Of a stretch of DNA of 64,000 nucleotides, positions 60,798 to 64,000 are shown in pieces; position 1 is the first letter of the stretch, and each line of letters starts with the position of its first letter. The translations under genes and the position numbers were made by a program. The notes below the pieces were generated by a model. It saw only the letters and a program-made list of their open reading frames with translations, was not told the DNA's origin and did no database searches. The DNA comes from an uncultured Saprospiraceae bacterium (lineage in GTDB: Bacteria; Bacteroidota; Bacteroidia; Chitinophagales; Saprospiraceae), in assembly GCA_937921595.1 (NCBI GenBank), contig CAKZTD010000128.1:1-64000 (forward strand). The letters run 5' to 3'.

Positions 60798-60840
60798 CCA
60801 ATAAGTGAGCAATGCGTAGAACCGATTGCTCACTTATTGG
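60798..60840. terminator. Perfect 16-bp hairpin CCAATAAGTGAGCAAT
   Basis: CCAATAAGTGAGCAAT (60798-60813) pairs perfectly with 60825-60840 around an 11-base loop and is followed by TTTGTT. The AAGTGAGCAAT word recurs at 62811-62849. Confidence 0.7.
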
Positions 60841-60925
60841 TTTGTTAATTTGCTAAATTCCCTTGCTTCTGTTTTGCCCTTTGGGGAATAATTCTCTTCT
60901 TTGCTTCAAATTTGGAAAAACAACT

Positions 60926-62437
60926 ATGAAGGAGGCGACATTCTCTGATCGATATAAATGGTTCTTAGGATTATTGGCGGTGCTGACGGTGATTAGTTTG
61001 ATCGTGATGAACGACTTTACGACGATTATTGAAAGTCAAGAGGCTTTTAATATATTACAGGTACAGCATCAAATTGCCGAAACACCGGTTCCTTCCGTTG
61101 CTCCTTTTCCGAATACTTCCCAGTTTATTATTTATAAAATATTTGGCTTTAGTCCCTTTTGGATGCGGATGTCGAATGTGATTGTATTTCTATTATTGCT
61201 TTTAGGAATCCGGGTTTGGTGTGGAAAGATCTTTGGAAAAGAGCAAGCGATAACCTTTATTACGACGATTGTGAGTTCCTTTCTGTTGATCAGTATGTCC
61301 AAATTTGCAGTAGCGGATATTCCTTTGGCTGCCTTTCACATGATGATTTTTGCTTTTTTAGTGATTTGTTTAAAACAACCCAAGATCAAATGGCAAATTG
61401 TTTATGGTCTTTTTGTGATGGGGAGTTTTTTGGTGAATCCGACTTCGGGTGTGATTTATGGAATGGGGCTGTTGATCTATATGTCGATTTTTCATAAGAG
61501 TTCGGCAAATCTAAGACAGCCATTGATCTTAGGAATCTGGATTTTTTTTATTAGCCTATTCTTTTTTCTAGGTGGATTTAATTGGGGAACAAATGGTTTT
61601 ATTTTTCCTTTTCAAAGTAGTTGGAAGGAATATTTTACTTGGCAGTTGATCGGATTATTGCCTTGGTTTGGTTTTCTGCCAGCGGCCTTATGGGACCTTT
61701 TCAAAAAGCTTAGAAAGAAAGAAGAAATGGCGATTATTCTATTTGGATGGTTGTTGTTTTCCTTGATTAGTCATGGATTGGTTTTGCAGTTGTGCTTGTT
61801 GTTTTTGATTTCAAAACAGATAAATAATTATTTTAAACCTAATTATCCTTATAAAGATCTAGTCAAAACTTTTTCTATCATAAATCTGATTTTTACTTTT
61901 TTCGCTTTATTGGGTGTTATGTTTGGCGGATTTGCAGTTTTACATGTAACTGGATTTCGGTCGGCAGCGGTGTTTAGTGGAATGTATTGGGTCTTGGCAT
62001 TTGTCGGGATTCTTGGATTGTTTTCTGACAGTCGAAAATATGTTCTAGGAGGTTTTGGAATTGCAGGAGCTTTTTCGCTGATGCTGTTTTGGGTACAAAT
62101 AAATCCGATTGTAAATCGTTTTCGAGATATTAATGTGCAGCTGATAAATAGAGTAGAAGACTTGGAAAAAGGAAAGCAAAAAGGAATGATTGGTGTTGAA
62201 GTGAGCCAAACACTTTTTGATTTAAATCAATTTAAAGCTTACAGCAATGCTTCTGGTTTTTATTATGGGACTTTTGAAAATAAGTCTGATAAAATAAAAT
62301 ATTACCTACTGAATGATTCCGATTATCAATCATTTTTAAAAAATAATAAAAGTGAAATTACGGTAGATAGCATTCGAGGAGGGACTCAGGTATTTCAGAA
62401 ACCTGAAAATTTTTATGTAGTACAGAGAAAGAAATAA
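60926..62437 (+). CDS. GT-C type membrane glycosyltransferase
   Basis: A 503-residue membrane protein with 10-12 helices, counted from the ATG at 60926; the longer TTG-initiated frame adds a 21-residue extension lacking family features. The first periplasmic loop carries IIESQEAFN, with Glu where GT39/ArnT enzymes have Asp/Glu. The cytosolic loop after helix 5 and the C-terminal soluble domain of about 100 residues (from NRVEDLEKGKQKG) resemble its relatives at 1.3-3.5 and 38-39.5 kb. No sugar or lipid genes flank it directly. Acceptor unknown. Confidence 0.68.
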   Translation: MKEATFSDRYKWFLGLLAVLTVISLIVMNDFTTIIESQEAFNILQVQHQIAETPVPSVAPFPNTSQFIIYKIFGFSPFWMRMSNVIVFLLLLLGIRVWCGKIFGKEQAITFITTIVSSFLLISMSKFAVADIPLAAFHMMIFAFLVICLKQPKIKWQIVYGLFVMGSFLVNPTSGVIYGMGLLIYMSIFHKSSANLRQPLILGIWIFFISLFFFLGGFNWGTNGFIFPFQSSWKEYFTWQLIGLLPWFGFLPAALWDLFKKLRKKEEMAIILFGWLLFSLISHGLVLQLCLLFLISKQINNYFKPNYPYKDLVKTFSIINLIFTFFALLGVMFGGFAVLHVTGFRSAAVFSGMYWVLAFVGILGLFSDSRKYVLGGFGIAGAFSLMLFWVQINPIVNRFRDINVQLINRVEDLEKGKQKGMIGVEVSQTLFDLNQFKAYSNASGFYYGTFENKSDKIKYYLLNDSDYQSFLKNNKSEITVDSIRGGTQVFQKPENFYVVQRKK

Positions 62438-62473
62438 AGATCTTTGTTTTAACACAATTGTGAACTAAATAGC

Positions 62474-62518
62474 CTAAAAACAAAAAGATTTCCTATTTGG
62501 AAATCTTTTTGTTTTTAG
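62474..62518. terminator. Perfect 20-bp bidirectional terminator
   Basis: Bases 62474-62493 and 62499-62518 are perfectly complementary (CTAAAAACAAAAAG at one end) with a 5-base loop; the arms are rich in A and T, giving T runs in both directions. It serves the GT-C gene and the converging small gene. Confidence 0.85.
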
Positions 62519-62577
62519 ACCCGGAGTAGTAAATATATTGCAGATAAATGGAAGCAAGTCCTTCTGATTCTTAATAT

Positions 62578-62709
62578 CTAGCTATTTCTGAACATCAAAT
62601 ACATGAGGAACATCATAATCAAAGTTCCAATAATCACTACTCTTGTTAATTTTCGAGCATCTTTAGCATTTCTTGCTGCTAATTCTCTTTTACGTTTAGA
62701 TTTTGCCAT
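62578..62709 (-). CDS. Small 43-residue membrane protein
   Basis: A complete short frame from ATG (62709) to TAG. The first 22 residues are very basic (MAKSKRKRELAARNAKDARK), followed by a single hydrophobic helix (about 24-40, VVIIGTLIMMFLMYLMF) and a short end RNS. The pattern of a positive inside domain plus one helix fits a genuine small inner-membrane protein. The strong terminator right after its stop supports a transcription unit. I do not recognise a named family. Confidence 0.6.
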   Translation of the reverse strand: MAKSKRKRELAARNAKDARKLTRVVIIGTLIMMFLMYLMFRNS

Positions 62710-62810
62710 GTTGATAGGTTTTATTTATATGACTAAAATAGATAAAAAGGAAGAAAAAAAAGAAAAAATTGAAGAGGAAATTTTAAAAAAAACGATTAAG
62801 AGAACAAGTT

Positions 62811-62849
62811 AACAAGTGAGCAATTCGTGAAACCCATTACTCACTTGTT
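62811..62849. terminator. Hairpin AACAAGTGAGCAAT, helicase side
   Basis: AACAAGTGAGCAAT (62811-62824) and ATTACTCACTTGTT (62836-62849) pair with one mismatch. It lies directly downstream of the helicase gene (minus strand) and shares its stem word with 60798-60840. Confidence 0.6.
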
Positions 62850-62871
62850 GGCTTAATACCTTGTTTATTTG

Positions 62872-64000
62872 TCACCGCTCCGATTCATAATAATCGATAA
62901 TCCGTTCATCAACAATAATATCACGAGGTCTGACTTTTTCTTTGAGAACAATACCATCGAGGGTTCGACACCGACTGAGCGCCACATAGGTTTGACCATG
63001 TTCGAAAGCTCCACGACCCAAATCAATGATTACTCGATCAAAAGTTTTTCCCTGACTCTTGTGGATGGTAATTCCCCAAGCCAGTTTTAGAGGATACTGT
63101 TTAAACTTACCGAGCACCTCCGTTTCGATCTTGGTTTCATCATCCCGGTCAATCTGATATTTTTGAACCTCCCATTCCAGCTTCTCAACATCGATGTGTT
63201 TTTCGCCATCTTTATCACTGATCAGCACTCGAATATTATCTGGTTCGAGCCTAAGAATTTTACCAATGGTACCATTCACAAAACGCTTTTTAGGATCATT
63301 TTTTACAAACATGACTTGAGCGCCAAGTTTCAGGTGCAAAGCTGGTTCCGCTGGAAATAGTTTTGGATTAAAAGTACCCGTAATCGTAGCGATATAGGTC
63401 ATCTCTAGATCACTGATCTTAGCTAACTCTTGCTGATTGATGAGATTGACGACCGCATTTCTAGGGGAAAGGGTGATGTAAAAATCTTCAGGTACAAAAT
63501 CTTTATCATATCGTTCATTCAATTCCTCCAGATCATCATAATCAATCTGGTTGAGTCGAACGGCTTCCAGAAGCCTTAAAAAATGTCTGGATTCTTGACG
63601 ATATGTTTTCCGCAATTCAATGGTCTCATAACTGAAACCTTCTTCAAATACTTTTGCAGAAAAGAAGTATGGTGTATCGTAAAAAGATTCAAAAAGCGCT
63701 TTTTCAGCATCTGAGGAAACGATTGGTGGTAATTGAAAAAGGTCACCAAAGAAAACAATCTGCACGCCACCAAAAGGTTCGACAATATTATCACGATTAA
63801 TTCGAAGGAAGTAATCAATATTATCCAGCATATCAGCCCTAACCATAGATATTTCATCAATGATGAGGATATCCATGTTTTTATAGAGCTTATGATTTTT
63901 CTTTTTTCGAATATCTTTTCGATGGAGTGGTTTACCAGGAAAATTGAAAAAGGAATGAATCGTCTGTCCTTTTACATTAAGTGCAGCAACACCCGTAGGC
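62872..64000 (-). CDS. Pif1-like SF1 helicase, N-terminus beyond the window
   Basis: The visible 375 codons run off the right edge. The part starting PTGVAALNVKGQTIHSFF shows this is not an ATG-initiated protein at 63876; the Walker A segment lies outside. Motif II is ILIIDEISMV, motif III GVQIVFFGDLFQLPPI, then RKTYRQ, and the C-terminal half has WGITIHKSQGKTFDRVIIDLG (motif V) and QTYVALSRC (motif VI). These match the Pif1/RecD-like SF1B group: DNA-dependent ATPases that move 5' to 3'. The helicase unwinds DNA or RNA-DNA hybrids in the cytoplasm. Confidence 0.85.
   Translation of the reverse strand, partial: PTGVAALNVKGQTIHSFFNFPGKPLHRKDIRKKKNHKLYKNMDILIIDEISMVRADMLDNIDYFLRINRDNIVEPFGGVQIVFFGDLFQLPPIVSSDAEKALFESFYDTPYFFSAKVFEEGFSYETIELRKTYRQESRHFLRLLEAVRLNQIDYDDLEELNERYDKDFVPEDFYITLSPRNAVVNLINQQELAKISDLEMTYIATITGTFNPKLFPAEPALHLKLGAQVMFVKNDPKKRFVNGTIGKILRLEPDNIRVLISDKDGEKHIDVEKLEWEVQKYQIDRDDETKIETEVLGKFKQYPLKLAWGITIHKSQGKTFDRVIIDLGRGAFEHGQTYVALSRCRTLDGIVLKEKVRPRDIIVDERIIDYYESER

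Noticed and set aside
62603..62812. Plus-strand frame antisense to the 43-residue gene
   Set aside because: It begins in antisense to the small membrane protein and continues into low-complexity Lys/Glu sequence; no motif.
1..64000. tRNA, rRNA, CRISPR, insertion sequence, prophage or toxin-antitoxin systems
   Set aside because: I looked for typical tRNA T-loops, regularly spaced direct repeats, transposase motifs and phage genes and saw none that hold up.

Overview
This window is chromosomal DNA from an AT-rich member of the Bacteroidota, most likely from the Saprospiria/Saprospiraceae side of the phylum. The evidence comes from the sequence itself. Five secreted proteins end in type IX secretion (T9SS) sorting domains. 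One giant secreted protein combines ELWxxDGT repeats with SprB-type repeats. Menaquinone is made by the futalosine route (MqnA, MqnE). An ECF sigma/anti-sigma pair is followed by three DUF4252 proteins. Many gene starts carry the Bacteroidota -7 box TAnnTTTG. Shine-Dalgarno sequences are mostly weak. I see no tRNA, rRNA, CRISPR array, insertion sequence or prophage.

Layout, left to right. 0.2-5 kb: a minus-strand surface-glycan set (two methyltransferases, a polyprenyl-phosphate-sugar synthase-like GT2, a GT-C membrane glycosyltransferase with TPRs). 5-13 kb: housekeeping genes (zinc-ribbon membrane protein, aspartate aminotransferase, MATE exporter, S9 oligopeptidase lipoprotein, LptF/LptG permease). 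13-17 kb: a 55-residue peptide gene, then the ECF sigma/anti-sigma/DUF4252 operon with a recognisable ECF-type promoter. 17-20 kb: a Nudix gene divergent from pyrE, then an M42 aminopeptidase. 20.7-25.4 kb: the 1569-residue T9SS repeat protein. 25.5-33 kb: lipoproteins, a UbiA-like membrane protein, CYTH protein, flavoprotein, two paralogous beta-barrels, cytochrome c. 33-35.7 kb: mqnA, a histidine phosphatase and mqnE. 35.9-40.5 kb: glycosyltransferase, methyltransferase, GT-C protein, DUF6580 protein and a small DUF5522 gene. 40.6-50 kb: TlpA-like thioredoxin, DUF3857 protein, stand-alone cytochrome oxidase subunit III, and a TonB receptor followed by a T9SS alpha/beta-hydrolase-like protein. 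50-64 kb: dynamin-like GTPase, WbqC protein, T9SS proteins including a CE1-type esterase and a lysyl-oxidase-like protein, MiaE, a DUF6569 lipoprotein, another GT-C protein, a 43-residue membrane peptide, and a Pif1-like helicase cut by the right edge.

The main themes are envelope building (glycosyltransferases, LptF, beta-barrels, TonB receptor) and T9SS export of surface or extracellular proteins. The observations I rate highest are: a T9SS-exported lysyl-oxidase-like enzyme that keeps both residues of the LTQ cofactor and the copper histidines; a dispersed set of intergenic hairpins built from short repeated words such as TGAGTGAA and AACAAGTGAGCAAT; the ECF/DUF4252 operon with its own promoter; very short distances from -7 box to start codon at several genes; and a T9SS hydrolase whose nucleophile position is glycine.
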